From Devosia limi DSM 17137 (GTDB lineage: Bacteria; Pseudomonadota; Alphaproteobacteria; Rhizobiales; Devosiaceae), in contig NZ_FQVC01000011.1 in the NCBI RefSeq assembly GCF_900128975.1, positions 62,001 through 126,000 on the forward strand: DNA of 64,000 nucleotides, read 5' to 3'. This document shows, piece by piece, positions 45,209 through 53,525 of the stretch (position 1 is the first letter of the stretch; the number at the start of each line of letters is the position of its first letter). The translations under genes and the position numbers were made by a program. Under the pieces are notes generated by a model that saw only the letters and a program-made list of their open reading frames with translations, was not told the DNA's origin and did not search any database.

Positions 45209-46522
45209 TCAAGCCGTCGTGCCTGCCAAGCCGCCTAAAGTAGTCTTCGCCCTTGCACCAGACACATAGACTTCTGCGACGGAGCGGTCATCCCCCAATG
45301 TCTGCAGCAGGAACAGTTCCTCGGCAAGGCTGGTGACCGTCGCCATGCGCAGGGCCATGGCTGGTGTCGCCCCGGCATCAAGCACCACCAGATCGGCGGC
45401 ACGGCCCGGCGCGATGGTGCCGATCGTGCCTTCCAGAGACAGCGCACGGGCATTGCCCAGCGTCATCATGTAAAATGAGGCAAAGGGATTGAGCCGCTGG
45501 CCACGCAATTGCAGCACCTTGTAGCCCTCGTCCATGGTGCGCAGCATCGAATAGCTGGTGCCGCCGCCGATATCGGTCGCAACGCCAATCCGAACGCCGG
45601 ACTTGCTCAGCCGTTCGCGATCAAACAGTCCGCTACCGAGGAACAGGTTTGACGTCGGGCAGAACACCGCCACCGAGCCGGTTTCCGCCAGCACATGCGT
45701 CTCGCGGTGGTTGAGATGGATACAATGGCCCAACAGCGTCTTGGGGCCCAGCAGGCCATAATCCTCATAGATGCCGGTATAGTCGGGCGCGCTCGGATAA
45801 AGCTCCATCGAAAAGGTGATCTCGGCATCGTTTTCGCTGAGATGGGTCTGCACATAGCAATCTGGGAATTCCTCGACCAGCGCCCGGCTCGCCTCAAGCT
45901 GCGCCGGGGTCGAGGTGATGGCGAAGCGCGGGGTGATCGCATAGAGCGCCCGGCCCTTGCCATGCCAGCGGGCAATCAGGGCCTTGCTGTCGTCATAACC
46001 GGACTGGGCGGTATCGCAAAGAGCTTCGGGCGCGTTGCGATCCATCATCACCTTGCCCCCCACCATCAGCATGTTGCGCCTGGCGGCCTCGGCGAAATAG
46101 GCATCGACCGAGCGCGGATGGCTGGAGCAATAGGCGACGGCGCTGGTGGTGCCATTGCGGATCAGCTCGTCATAGAACGCTGCGGCGACAGCGTTGGCGT
46201 GTCCCTGCTGGCTGAATTTCTGCTCTTCCACAAAGGTGTAGGTATTGAGCCATTCCAGCAGCGAGCCGGCATAGGAGGCGATCATCTGGCTCTGCACATA
46301 ATGCAGGTGCGTATCGATGAAGCCCGGCAGGATCAGGTTGGGCCGGTGATCCACCACCTCGGCGCCACTGGCATCAGCTGCGGCGTAGTCCCCCACCGCA
46401 ATGACCTTGCCATCGGCAATGGTAACGGCGCCGTCCTCGAAATAGCGATAGCTCTCCGCGTCATCGAGCCCTTGCGGCTCCGACACGAAGGTCAGCACGC
46501 GGCCGCGCAGGATTGTGGTCAT
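45209..46522 (-). CDS. guaD: Guanine deaminase
   Basis: 437-residue amidohydrolase converting guanine to xanthine. Features: [18 protein letters not shown], then YCSSHPRSVDAYF, QTHLSENDAEI, LLGHCIHLNHRE and ATDIGGGTSYSML, the zinc ligands in family order. The ATG at 46522 overlaps the puuD stop (ATGA). The frame extends to 46546, but those codons lie inside puuD. Confidence 0.94.
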   Translation of the reverse strand: MTTILRGRVLTFVSEPQGLDDAESYRYFEDGAVTIADGKVIAVGDYAAADASGAEVVDHRPNLILPGFIDTHLHYVQSQMIASYAGSLLEWLNTYTFVEEQKFSQQGHANAVAAAFYDELIRNGTTSAVAYCSSHPRSVDAYFAEAARRNMLMVGGKVMMDRNAPEALCDTAQSGYDDSKALIARWHGKGRALYAITPRFAITSTPAQLEASRALVEEFPDCYVQTHLSENDAEITFSMELYPSAPDYTGIYEDYGLLGPKTLLGHCIHLNHRETHVLAETGSVAVFCPTSNLFLGSGLFDRERLSKSGVRIGVATDIGGGTSYSMLRTMDEGYKVLQLRGQRLNPFASFYMMTLGNARALSLEGTIGTIAPGRAADLVVLDAGATPAMALRMATVTSLAEELFLLQTLGDDRSVAEVYVSGARAKTTLGGLAGTTA

Positions 46523-47745
46523 TGGCCCGATCCCTCGCGGAACCACTCGACCAGCAGCACCCGCTCCTGTGGCGTCATTTCCGTCACATTGCCCGGCGGC
46601 ATGGCATGGGAATAGCCGGCCTGGATAGCGACATCCCTGGCGTGATTGGCGACGGCAATGTCATTGTCCAGAATGACGTTCTTGGGTGCTTCATAGATCC
46701 CCGGCCAGACCGGCTCGGCGGTGTGGCACATGGCGCAGCGGGTTTGCACCGCTAGGCTGGCCGCGGCGAAATGAGTTGCACTGAGAAAGGGTTCGGCCGC
46801 ACGAGACGCCACCTCCTCTCCGCCGGAACCCGGCAGTTTGGGAGCCGTCGACAGCCAGGCGATCACCAGGAACAGGATCACCGCCGCCGCCCAGGTCCAG
46901 TGCGGATTGCCCTTGCGGGCATGGCGGGTGTTGAAATAGTGCCGGATGACCACGCCGACCAGGAAGATCAGGCTGGCAATGATCCAGTTCCATTGCGTGG
47001 CAAAGGCCAGCGGGTAGTGGGACGACAGCATGAAGAAGATCACCGGCAGCGTCAGGTAGTTATTGTGCAGGCTGCGCTGCTTGGCGATCTTGCCGTATTT
47101 CGCATCGGGCACGCGCCCGGCCTTGAGATCGGCGACCACGATCTTCTGGTTGGGAATGATGATCATCGCCACATTGGCGGTCATGATCGTAGCGGTGAAC
47201 ACCCCCATATGCAGCATCGCCGCGCGGCCGGTGAACAGCTGGGTATAGCCCCAGGCCATCGCGGTGAGGATGGCGAACAACACCAGCATCAGCCCGTTCT
47301 GGCTCTCCCCGATCGGGGATTTGCACAGCCGGTTATAGACGATCCAGCCCAGCAGGATCGATGCCATCGAAATGCCGATTGCGCCCCATTGCGGCACATC
47401 CAGCACATTGCGGTCGATCAGGTAGATGTCGGCGCCGACATAGTAGATGATGGCCAGGAGGCAGAACCCACTGAGCCAGGTGGCATAGCTTTCCCATTTG
47501 AACCAGGTCAGGTGCTCGGGCAAGAACTCCGGCGCCACCAGGTATTTCTGGATGTGATAGAAGCCGCCCCCATGCACCTGCCATTCCTCGCCATGGGCCA
47601 GCGGCGGCAGGCTCGGGGTCTTGCGCAGGCCGAGGTCCAGCGCGATGAAATAGAAGGACGAGCCGATCCAGGCGATGGCGGTGATCACATGGGTCCACCG
47701 TGCCGCAAAGCTCAGCCATTCGTAAAAGATCGCGAAATCGCCCAT
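46519..47745 (-). CDS. puuD: Membrane-bound urate hydroxylase with cytochrome c domain
   Basis: Oxidises urate to 5-hydroxyisourate and passes electrons to the respiratory chain, in place of soluble uricase. 408 residues: eight or so membrane helices beginning WLSFAARWTHVITAIAWIGS, then a C-terminal cytochrome c domain with CAMCH at 337-341 and a Met-containing GYSHAMPPGN as probable axial-ligand region. Starts about 85 bp after the binding-protein gene and a terminator. Confidence 0.95.
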   Translation of the reverse strand: MGDFAIFYEWLSFAARWTHVITAIAWIGSSFYFIALDLGLRKTPSLPPLAHGEEWQVHGGGFYHIQKYLVAPEFLPEHLTWFKWESYATWLSGFCLLAIIYYVGADIYLIDRNVLDVPQWGAIGISMASILLGWIVYNRLCKSPIGESQNGLMLVLFAILTAMAWGYTQLFTGRAAMLHMGVFTATIMTANVAMIIIPNQKIVVADLKAGRVPDAKYGKIAKQRSLHNNYLTLPVIFFMLSSHYPLAFATQWNWIIASLIFLVGVVIRHYFNTRHARKGNPHWTWAAAVILFLVIAWLSTAPKLPGSGGEEVASRAAEPFLSATHFAAASLAVQTRCAMCHTAEPVWPGIYEAPKNVILDNDIAVANHARDVAIQAGYSHAMPPGNVTEMTPQERVLLVEWFREGSGQ

Positions 47746-47776
47746 CGCCCCACTCCTCGCAACGCTCGTCTCTCAG

Positions 47777-47807
47777 AAAAAGAGGCGGGACTGTGCCCGC
47801 CCCTTTT
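47777..47807 (-). terminator. Terminator between the nucleoside transporter and puuD
   Basis: An 8-bp stem (GAGGCGGG 47782-47789 with CCCGCCCC 47796-47803, one wobble on the minus strand) has A5 on one side and T4 on the other, so it reads as a terminator in both directions. It separates the transporter operon from puuD-guaD-glcB. Confidence 0.7.
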
Positions 47808-47830
47808 CAGATTGCTTGCCGGAACGCGGC

Positions 47831-48916
47831 CTAGGCCGGCTGTTCCACGCCTTCGACATACCAATCCATGCTGAGCAGTTCGCCATCGGTCATCACGACC
47901 CCAGCGGCAACGCGCTCGACACCGGTATTGTCCTTGATCGGGCCGGTGAAGATGTGGAACGAGCCATCGATCTGGCCGGTACGGACCTTTTCGGCGTCAG
48001 CCACGACATCGGCCGGGACCTTGGCATTGTAGGGGCCCATCTCGACGACTTCTTCTTTGAGGCCTTCCCAGGTATTGCCCGGAACCCAGGTGCCATCGAT
48101 GACGGCCTTGGCCGAGGCGAGGTAGTGCGGGCCCCAATTGTCGATGATGGCGGTCAACTGGGTATCGGGAGCGAAGGCGCTCATGTCGGCGCCCTGGCCG
48201 AAGCCACCAATGATGCCGCGCTCGGCGGCAACCTGCAGCGCAGCAGGACCGTCGGTGTGCTGGGCAACGATGTCGATACCCTGATCGATCATGGCGCGGG
48301 CAGCGTCAGCTTCCTTGGCCGGATCGTTCCAGGTGGAGATGTAGACTGGCTTGACGGTGAAGTTCGGGTTCACGCGGCGGCCGGACAGGGCCAGGGCGTT
48401 GATGCCCATCACGACTTCCGGGATTGGGAACGAGCCAATATAGCCGGCCTTGCCCGTCTTGGACATGTGTCCGGCAATGGTGCCGCAGACCGCGCGGCCT
48501 TCGTAGAAGCGCGCATTGTAGAGACCGACATTGGCGGCGGGCATGTAGCCGGTAGCGTGCTCGAACGCCACATCGGGGAACTGCGCGGCAACCTTGATCA
48601 CCGAGTCGCCGAAGCCGAAGCTGGTGGCGAAGATCAGCTTGCAGCCCTGCTGGGCCAGCTCGCGCAACACGCGTTCGCAGTCCGGGCCTTCCGGCACGTT
48701 CTCGACATAGACGGTCTCAACCGCATCACCCAGCTGGTCCTGGACGAAGATACGGCCCTGATTGTGGGCGTAGTTGTAGCCATTGTCGTTGATCGAGCCG
48801 ACATAGATGAAGCCGATCTTGAGCTTCTCGGCCTGGCCGAAAGCGGTGCTGCCGAGCAGCGGAAGAGCGACGGCAGCGCCACCGATCTTGATCATAGTCC
48901 GACGCGAAAGTGTCAT
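47831..48916 (-). CDS. BMP-family nucleoside-type substrate-binding protein
   Basis: 361 residues. The N-terminus MTLSRRTMIKIGGAAVALPL looks like a Tat or Sec signal with the SRR pattern. The mature part has IGFIYVGSINDNGYNYAHNQ and IVAQHTDGPAALQVAAERG, as in the BMP/Med family that binds purine nucleosides or bases. AGGAGAG is five bases before the ATG; the longer frame to 49027 overlaps the permease. It is the last gene of its transporter operon. Confidence 0.9.
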   Translation of the reverse strand: MTLSRRTMIKIGGAAVALPLLGSTAFGQAEKLKIGFIYVGSINDNGYNYAHNQGRIFVQDQLGDAVETVYVENVPEGPDCERVLRELAQQGCKLIFATSFGFGDSVIKVAAQFPDVAFEHATGYMPAANVGLYNARFYEGRAVCGTIAGHMSKTGKAGYIGSFPIPEVVMGINALALSGRRVNPNFTVKPVYISTWNDPAKEADAARAMIDQGIDIVAQHTDGPAALQVAAERGIIGGFGQGADMSAFAPDTQLTAIIDNWGPHYLASAKAVIDGTWVPGNTWEGLKEEVVEMGPYNAKVPADVVADAEKVRTGQIDGSFHIFTGPIKDNTGVERVAAGVVMTDGELLSMDWYVEGVEQPA

Positions 48917-48971
48917 TTGTCTCTCCTGAAATGACGGTCTTCGTGGATCGAGCCAAGCCCCCAGGGTTGGA

Positions 48972-49895
48972 TCAATTGCTGGGCAGGAACGGCTTGCCAA
49001 GGCAGGCCGGTGCATTGGTGGAAGCATCGCGCCGGAGCGAAATCAGGACCAGCACGACAATGGTGGCGATATAGGGCAGAGCGGCCCACAGCTCGGACGG
49101 AATGATCGACAGCACTCCGCCGCCAGCTTTGGCGTAGAGTTCCATGGTCATCACGAGGCCGAAGAGATAGGCGCCGGCCAATAGGCGGAACGGTTTCCAG
49201 GAGGCGAAAACCACCAGTGCCACGGCGATCCAGCCACGGCCAGCGGTCATGCGTTCGGCCCATTGCGGGGTCAGCAGCAGCGGGAAGCAGGCGCCGGCGA
49301 GGCCGGCCATGGCACCACCGAACATCACCGCCATGTAACGCACGCCAATGACCGAATAACCGATGGAATGGGCCGACTGATCATTCTCGCCGACAGCCCG
49401 CAGGATCAGTCCGGCACGAGTTTTGTGCAGGAAATACCAGATGACCACGACCATTATGAACGAGAAATAAACGGGAAATGAATAGGAGAACAGCACTTTC
49501 CAAACGGGATGCGCCGCCAGCTCGGCTGGAAACAGCGGCTCCATCAGCGAGACCGGCCGCGCCGAATAGGACGAGCCGGCCAAAGCCGAAAACCCGGTGC
49601 CGAAAATAGTCAGCGCCAGCCCGGTCGCGGTCTGGTTGGCCGATAGCGACAGGGTGAGAAAACCGAAGATCAGCGACGACGCCATCCCGGCTGCGGCGCC
49701 GCAGAGCAACGCCAGATAAGGGTTGCCAGTGTGGAACTGCACCACGAAGCCGGCAATGGCCCCGATCAGCATCATGCCTTCGACGCCGAGATTGAGCACG
49801 CCTGAGCGTTCAACCACCAGTTCACCCAGCGCCGCGATCAGGATAGGCGTCGATGCACCCACGACTGTGACGATGATTGCAAGCGTCAGATCCAT
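48972..49895 (-). CDS. Nucleoside-type ABC transporter permease 2
   Basis: 307 residues, about eight to nine membrane helices. GASTPILIAALGELVVERSG and LNLGVEGMMLIGAIAGF are the family-defining N-terminus of NupQ/YufQ-like permeases paired with BMP binding proteins. Its ATG directly follows the stop of the other permease with no gap. Confidence 0.93.
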   Translation of the reverse strand: MDLTLAIIVTVVGASTPILIAALGELVVERSGVLNLGVEGMMLIGAIAGFVVQFHTGNPYLALLCGAAAGMASSLIFGFLTLSLSANQTATGLALTIFGTGFSALAGSSYSARPVSLMEPLFPAELAAHPVWKVLFSYSFPVYFSFIMVVVIWYFLHKTRAGLILRAVGENDQSAHSIGYSVIGVRYMAVMFGGAMAGLAGACFPLLLTPQWAERMTAGRGWIAVALVVFASWKPFRLLAGAYLFGLVMTMELYAKAGGGVLSIIPSELWAALPYIATIVVLVLISLRRDASTNAPACLGKPFLPSN

Positions 49896-50978
49896 CTACG
49901 CTACCTCTGTCGACGTTTGCGGCATCACGCGGCGGACCCGGTATTTTATGAGAATGTCCCCGGCGAGCAGGAAGAACAGCATCATCGCCTGGAAGATGCC
50001 GGTGGCCGCATTCGGCAGGCCGATAGTGGTCTGGGCCACTTCGCCACCGACAAAGGTGATGGCCAGAACGACACCGGCGACGATCACGCCCAAGGGATTG
50101 AGGCGACCAAGAAAAGCCACGATGATCGCGGTGAAACCGTAATTGGTCGGAAAGCCCGGCACCATGCGCTGGAACGGCCCGGCAATTTCGAGCATCCCTG
50201 CAAGCCCCGCGAGGCCGCCGCTGACCAGCATGGCCAGCCAGATAGTCTTGTTCTCGGAAAACCCGCCATAACGCGCCGCATGGGGCGCCGCACCCACCAC
50301 CCGCATGCGGTAGCCGAACACCGACTTGCTCATGATGAACCAGGCAATGATCGCTACAAGCACCGCGATTGGCACGCCCAGATGCACGATCGTACCTGGG
50401 ATGATGGTGGGCAGACGTGCGGCCTCGGAGAATAGCCGCGTCTGCGGAAAGCCGATGCCCATCGGATCCTTCCAGGGTCCGCGGATGAGAAAGTAGATCA
50501 GCTGCACCGAGGCATAGGTCAGCATCAGGCTGGTCAGGATTTCATTGACCTTGAGCTTGGTTCGCAGCAGCGCCGGAATGGAAGCATAGGCCATGCCGCC
50601 GGCCATGCCCGCCAGCATCATCAGCGGCAGGATCCACCAGCCGGTCATGCCCCAGGTCAGCAGCGCGATGCCGGTCGCACACAGTCCACCGACAATGTAC
50701 TGCCCTTCGGCCCCGATATTCCAGACATTGGCGCGATAGGCGATGGAAAGACCGACGCCGATGATGATCAACGGCGCGGCTTTGACGCCGAGGTCCTGCC
50801 ATTTGTAGGAATTGGTCAGCGGCGTCAGGAAGATTTCCCGCACCGCCCCCACGCCGTCATAGCCGATCAACGAAAAGATGATCGCGCCAATGATCATGGT
50901 CAGCGCCACTGCCGCAACGGGCGTGGCATAAGCCATGAACTTGCTGGGCTCCTGGCGTTTCTCAAGCCGGAATTGCAT
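49896..50978 (-). CDS. Nucleoside-type ABC transporter permease 1
   Basis: 360 residues, NupP/YufP-like. IGVGLSIAYRANVWNIGAEG and QYIVGGLCATG are characteristic; GGFSENKTIWLAMLVSGGLA lies later. A GGAGG seven bases ahead of ATG 50978 fixes the start, which lies inside the end of the ATPase gene (17-bp overlap). Confidence 0.93.
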   Translation of the reverse strand: MQFRLEKRQEPSKFMAYATPVAAVALTMIIGAIIFSLIGYDGVGAVREIFLTPLTNSYKWQDLGVKAAPLIIIGVGLSIAYRANVWNIGAEGQYIVGGLCATGIALLTWGMTGWWILPLMMLAGMAGGMAYASIPALLRTKLKVNEILTSLMLTYASVQLIYFLIRGPWKDPMGIGFPQTRLFSEAARLPTIIPGTIVHLGVPIAVLVAIIAWFIMSKSVFGYRMRVVGAAPHAARYGGFSENKTIWLAMLVSGGLAGLAGMLEIAGPFQRMVPGFPTNYGFTAIIVAFLGRLNPLGVIVAGVVLAITFVGGEVAQTTIGLPNAATGIFQAMMLFFLLAGDILIKYRVRRVMPQTSTEVA

Positions 50979-52491
50979 CTGGCGCCTCCGTATTGCCGTG
51001 AACGCCACCCATCAACAGGCCGATCTCTTCGATCGAGGCATCGCCAACCTGCATTTTTGGGCTCAGCTGGCCGCCATTGATCACCGCCAGCGTATCGCTG
51101 AGCGAGAGCAGTTCGTCGAGATCCTGACTGATCACCACGATGGCCGAGCCGGCTTCCGCCAGATCGAGAATGGCCTGGTGGATCGCGGCGGCTGCGCCGG
51201 CATCGACACCCCAGGTAGGCTGGCTGACCACCAGCACCGAAGGGCGCTGCAGGATTTCGCGGCCCATAATGTATTTCTGCAGATTGCCGCCCGACAGCGA
51301 ACCGGCAGTGGAGCCTGCCCCCAGTGCCTTGACCGAAAAATCGGCAATGACCTTGCGGGTATAGGTTTTGGCAGCCCCGAAATTGATAAAGCCCATATTG
51401 ACCATGCCGGGACGCTCGCGCGCCGTCAGCACCGAATTGTCGGAGAGGCTGAACACCCCAACCGCACCATGGCCGTTGCGCTCTTCCGGCACCGAACTCA
51501 GGCCGTGACGGCGGCGGGCACTGGGGCTCATGGCGCCAGCGGGCAGGTCACCAAGCTTGATCGCGGAGGGATCCGTCGGCAATTCACCGTCCATGGCCAG
51601 CAGCAATTCGTTCTGGCCATTGCCGGCTACCCCAGCAATGCCAAAGATTTCCCCGGCGCGCACAGTGAAGCAGACATTCTTGAGAGCAGTCCCGAAATGA
51701 TCGGGGGCCGGCATCGACAATCCATTGACGTGCAGCCGGGGCTCGCCGAACACTCGATCGCGCGCCTTGACCAGGTCCTTGAGCCCGCCGCCGATCATCT
51801 TTTCGGCCATCGAGCGCGACGTCTCCTGACGGGGATCACAGGTATCAACCAGCTTGCCGCCGCGCAGGATCGTCGCCGTATCACACAAGGCTTTGATTTC
51901 ATGCAACTTGTGGGAAATATAGAGGATCGAGCAGCCTTGCGCTGCCAGCTTGCGCAGCACGTCGAACAATTGCTCGACTTCCTGCGGCGTCAGAACCGAA
52001 GTCGGCTCGTCCATGATCAGCAGCTTTGGATCGAGCAGCAGCGCGCGGACGATTTCAATGCGCTGGCGTTCACCGACCGAGAGCGTCGCCACGGTGCGGT
52101 GCGGATCGAGCAGCAGCCCATATCGCGTCATCACCTCGCGGATACGGCCTTCCAGTTCCCGTGCCGGGATCTTGGCGTCCATGCCCAGCGCGATGTTTTC
52201 CAGGACGGTCAGCGCTTCGAACAGCGAAAAGTGCTGGAACACCATACCGATGCCGAGCGCGCGAGCCGCCTTGGGATTGGCGATGGTCACGCGTTCGCCA
52301 TTCCAGCGGATTTCGCCGGCATCAGGCTGCATGATCCCATAGATCATTTTGACCAGCGTCGACTTGCCGGCGCCATTCTCACCCAGCAAGGCGTGGATTT
52401 CTCCGGGCCTGACCGAAAAGCTGATGTTGTCGTTGGCAAGGACGCCGGGGAACTGTTTGGTGATACCGATGAGTTCGAGCCGATGCGGCAT
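50962..52491 (-). CDS. Nucleoside-type ABC transporter ATP-binding protein (two domains)
   Basis: 509 residues with two ATPase domains. Domain 1: GENGAGKST, signature LSVGERQRIEIVRAL, LLIMDEPTSVLTP. Domain 2: Walker A replaced by GVAGNGQNEL, signature LSGGNLQKYIMGRE, Walker B VLVVSQPTWGVD, where the usual E is Q, as is common in the second half of this family. The ATG at 52491 begins right after the xdhC stop; ATG 52503 overlapping xdhC is an alternative. Confidence 0.93.
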   Translation of the reverse strand: MPHRLELIGITKQFPGVLANDNISFSVRPGEIHALLGENGAGKSTLVKMIYGIMQPDAGEIRWNGERVTIANPKAARALGIGMVFQHFSLFEALTVLENIALGMDAKIPARELEGRIREVMTRYGLLLDPHRTVATLSVGERQRIEIVRALLLDPKLLIMDEPTSVLTPQEVEQLFDVLRKLAAQGCSILYISHKLHEIKALCDTATILRGGKLVDTCDPRQETSRSMAEKMIGGGLKDLVKARDRVFGEPRLHVNGLSMPAPDHFGTALKNVCFTVRAGEIFGIAGVAGNGQNELLLAMDGELPTDPSAIKLGDLPAGAMSPSARRRHGLSSVPEERNGHGAVGVFSLSDNSVLTARERPGMVNMGFINFGAAKTYTRKVIADFSVKALGAGSTAGSLSGGNLQKYIMGREILQRPSVLVVSQPTWGVDAGAAAAIHQAILDLAEAGSAIVVISQDLDELLSLSDTLAVINGGQLSPKMQVGDASIEEIGLLMGGVHGNTEAPDAIPA

Positions 52492-52492
52492 A

Positions 52493-53356
52493 CTAGCGTC
52501 CATCCATGGCTCCCAGTGTCCTGGTGGCCTGCGCGTGCCCGATATCAGCTTCCCGGCGACCAATGTGGACCATTATTTCCGCTGCCGCCAGTGCTGCAAT
52601 GACCTCGGGGCGTTTATCCCCAATCCCCTGATCCCCAATGGGTAAAATCAGGCGTTCCAAAGCCTTAGCAGGTCCACCTTCGGCAAGATACCAACTGGTG
52701 AAGCGGGCCCGCTTGGTCCTGGACCCCACCATGCCGACATAGGGACTGTCTTCGCGCTTGAGCGCTTCTAACGCGATCATGAAGTCGAGCGCATGGTCAT
52801 GAGTGAGCACGACATAGGCGCTGCCAAGTGGCGCCGCGCGCACCACCGCCTCGGGCATGGCCACCAGCCGAGCGTCGATCCCTTCGGGGATGGCAGCCAG
52901 TTCGGAGCGGCGCGTATCGATGACATGCGGCTTGACCGGCAGCAGCGCCAGCATCCTGGCGAGCGCGGTGCCGACATTGCCGGCGCCGAATACAAAAACA
53001 TGTGGCTGGGCAGCATCGTCTGCGGCAACGCGGCCGGCGAGTTCCTGCCGCAGCGCCGCATCGGCATAACGCAAGCTCACGCCAACGCGCCCGCCGCAGC
53101 ACTGCCCAATCTCGGGCCCCAGCGGCACATCCATCGCGTCTTCCGCCTGGCCGGAACCAATCAGCCGCCGCGCATGGTCGATGACCATATATTCCAGCGC
53201 GCCACCGCCTATGGTGCCGAAAATCTCACCATTGCCCACCAGCATGAAGGTGCCCTGCTCCCGCGGGCTGGAGCCACGCACCGAGGTCAACTCGGCTGCT
53301 ATCGCCGTAGGATTGCGCTCAAGGAAGGCGGCGAAGCTGGCGGGGCGGGAGGTCAT
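52493..53356 (-). CDS. xdhC: Xanthine dehydrogenase accessory protein XdhC
   Basis: 287 residues. It protects and sulfurates the molybdenum cofactor and inserts it into xanthine dehydrogenase. Visible: AAELTSVRGSSPREQGTFML, GTIGGGALEY, the Rossmann-like VFVFGAGNVGTALARML, and VVLTHDHALDFMIALEAL, then YVGMVGSRTKRARF. Placed between xdhB and the transporter genes on the same strand. Confidence 0.94.
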   Translation of the reverse strand: MTSRPASFAAFLERNPTAIAAELTSVRGSSPREQGTFMLVGNGEIFGTIGGGALEYMVIDHARRLIGSGQAEDAMDVPLGPEIGQCCGGRVGVSLRYADAALRQELAGRVAADDAAQPHVFVFGAGNVGTALARMLALLPVKPHVIDTRRSELAAIPEGIDARLVAMPEAVVRAAPLGSAYVVLTHDHALDFMIALEALKREDSPYVGMVGSRTKRARFTSWYLAEGGPAKALERLILPIGDQGIGDKRPEVIAALAAAEIMVHIGRREADIGHAQATRTLGAMDGR

Positions 53357-53525
53357 GGGATGCGCCCCCCATCGAGCTCACCGGACGCGGAGCTCCCCCA
53401 CCTTTGATCCCTCCCCGCAAGGGGGCGGGACCCGACTGATGCTGCAGCAGTCTCGATGAGGTTTCGCTCGCCCCTGAGGGGAGGGATCAAGGATGGGGGT
53501 ATTGCGGTCAGAACCACCACCATCT
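53357..53525. repeat. BIME-like inverted repeat inside the xdh operon
   Basis: The 169-bp gap between xdhB and xdhC contains GATCCCTCCCCGCAAGGGGG (from about 53406) and CCCCTGAGGGGAGGGATCAA (from about 53473) in inverted order. The sequence family is that of the CTCCCCTCAAGGGGGAGGG part of the 285-bp units at 6706-7425. It may reduce expression of downstream genes. Confidence 0.65.
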
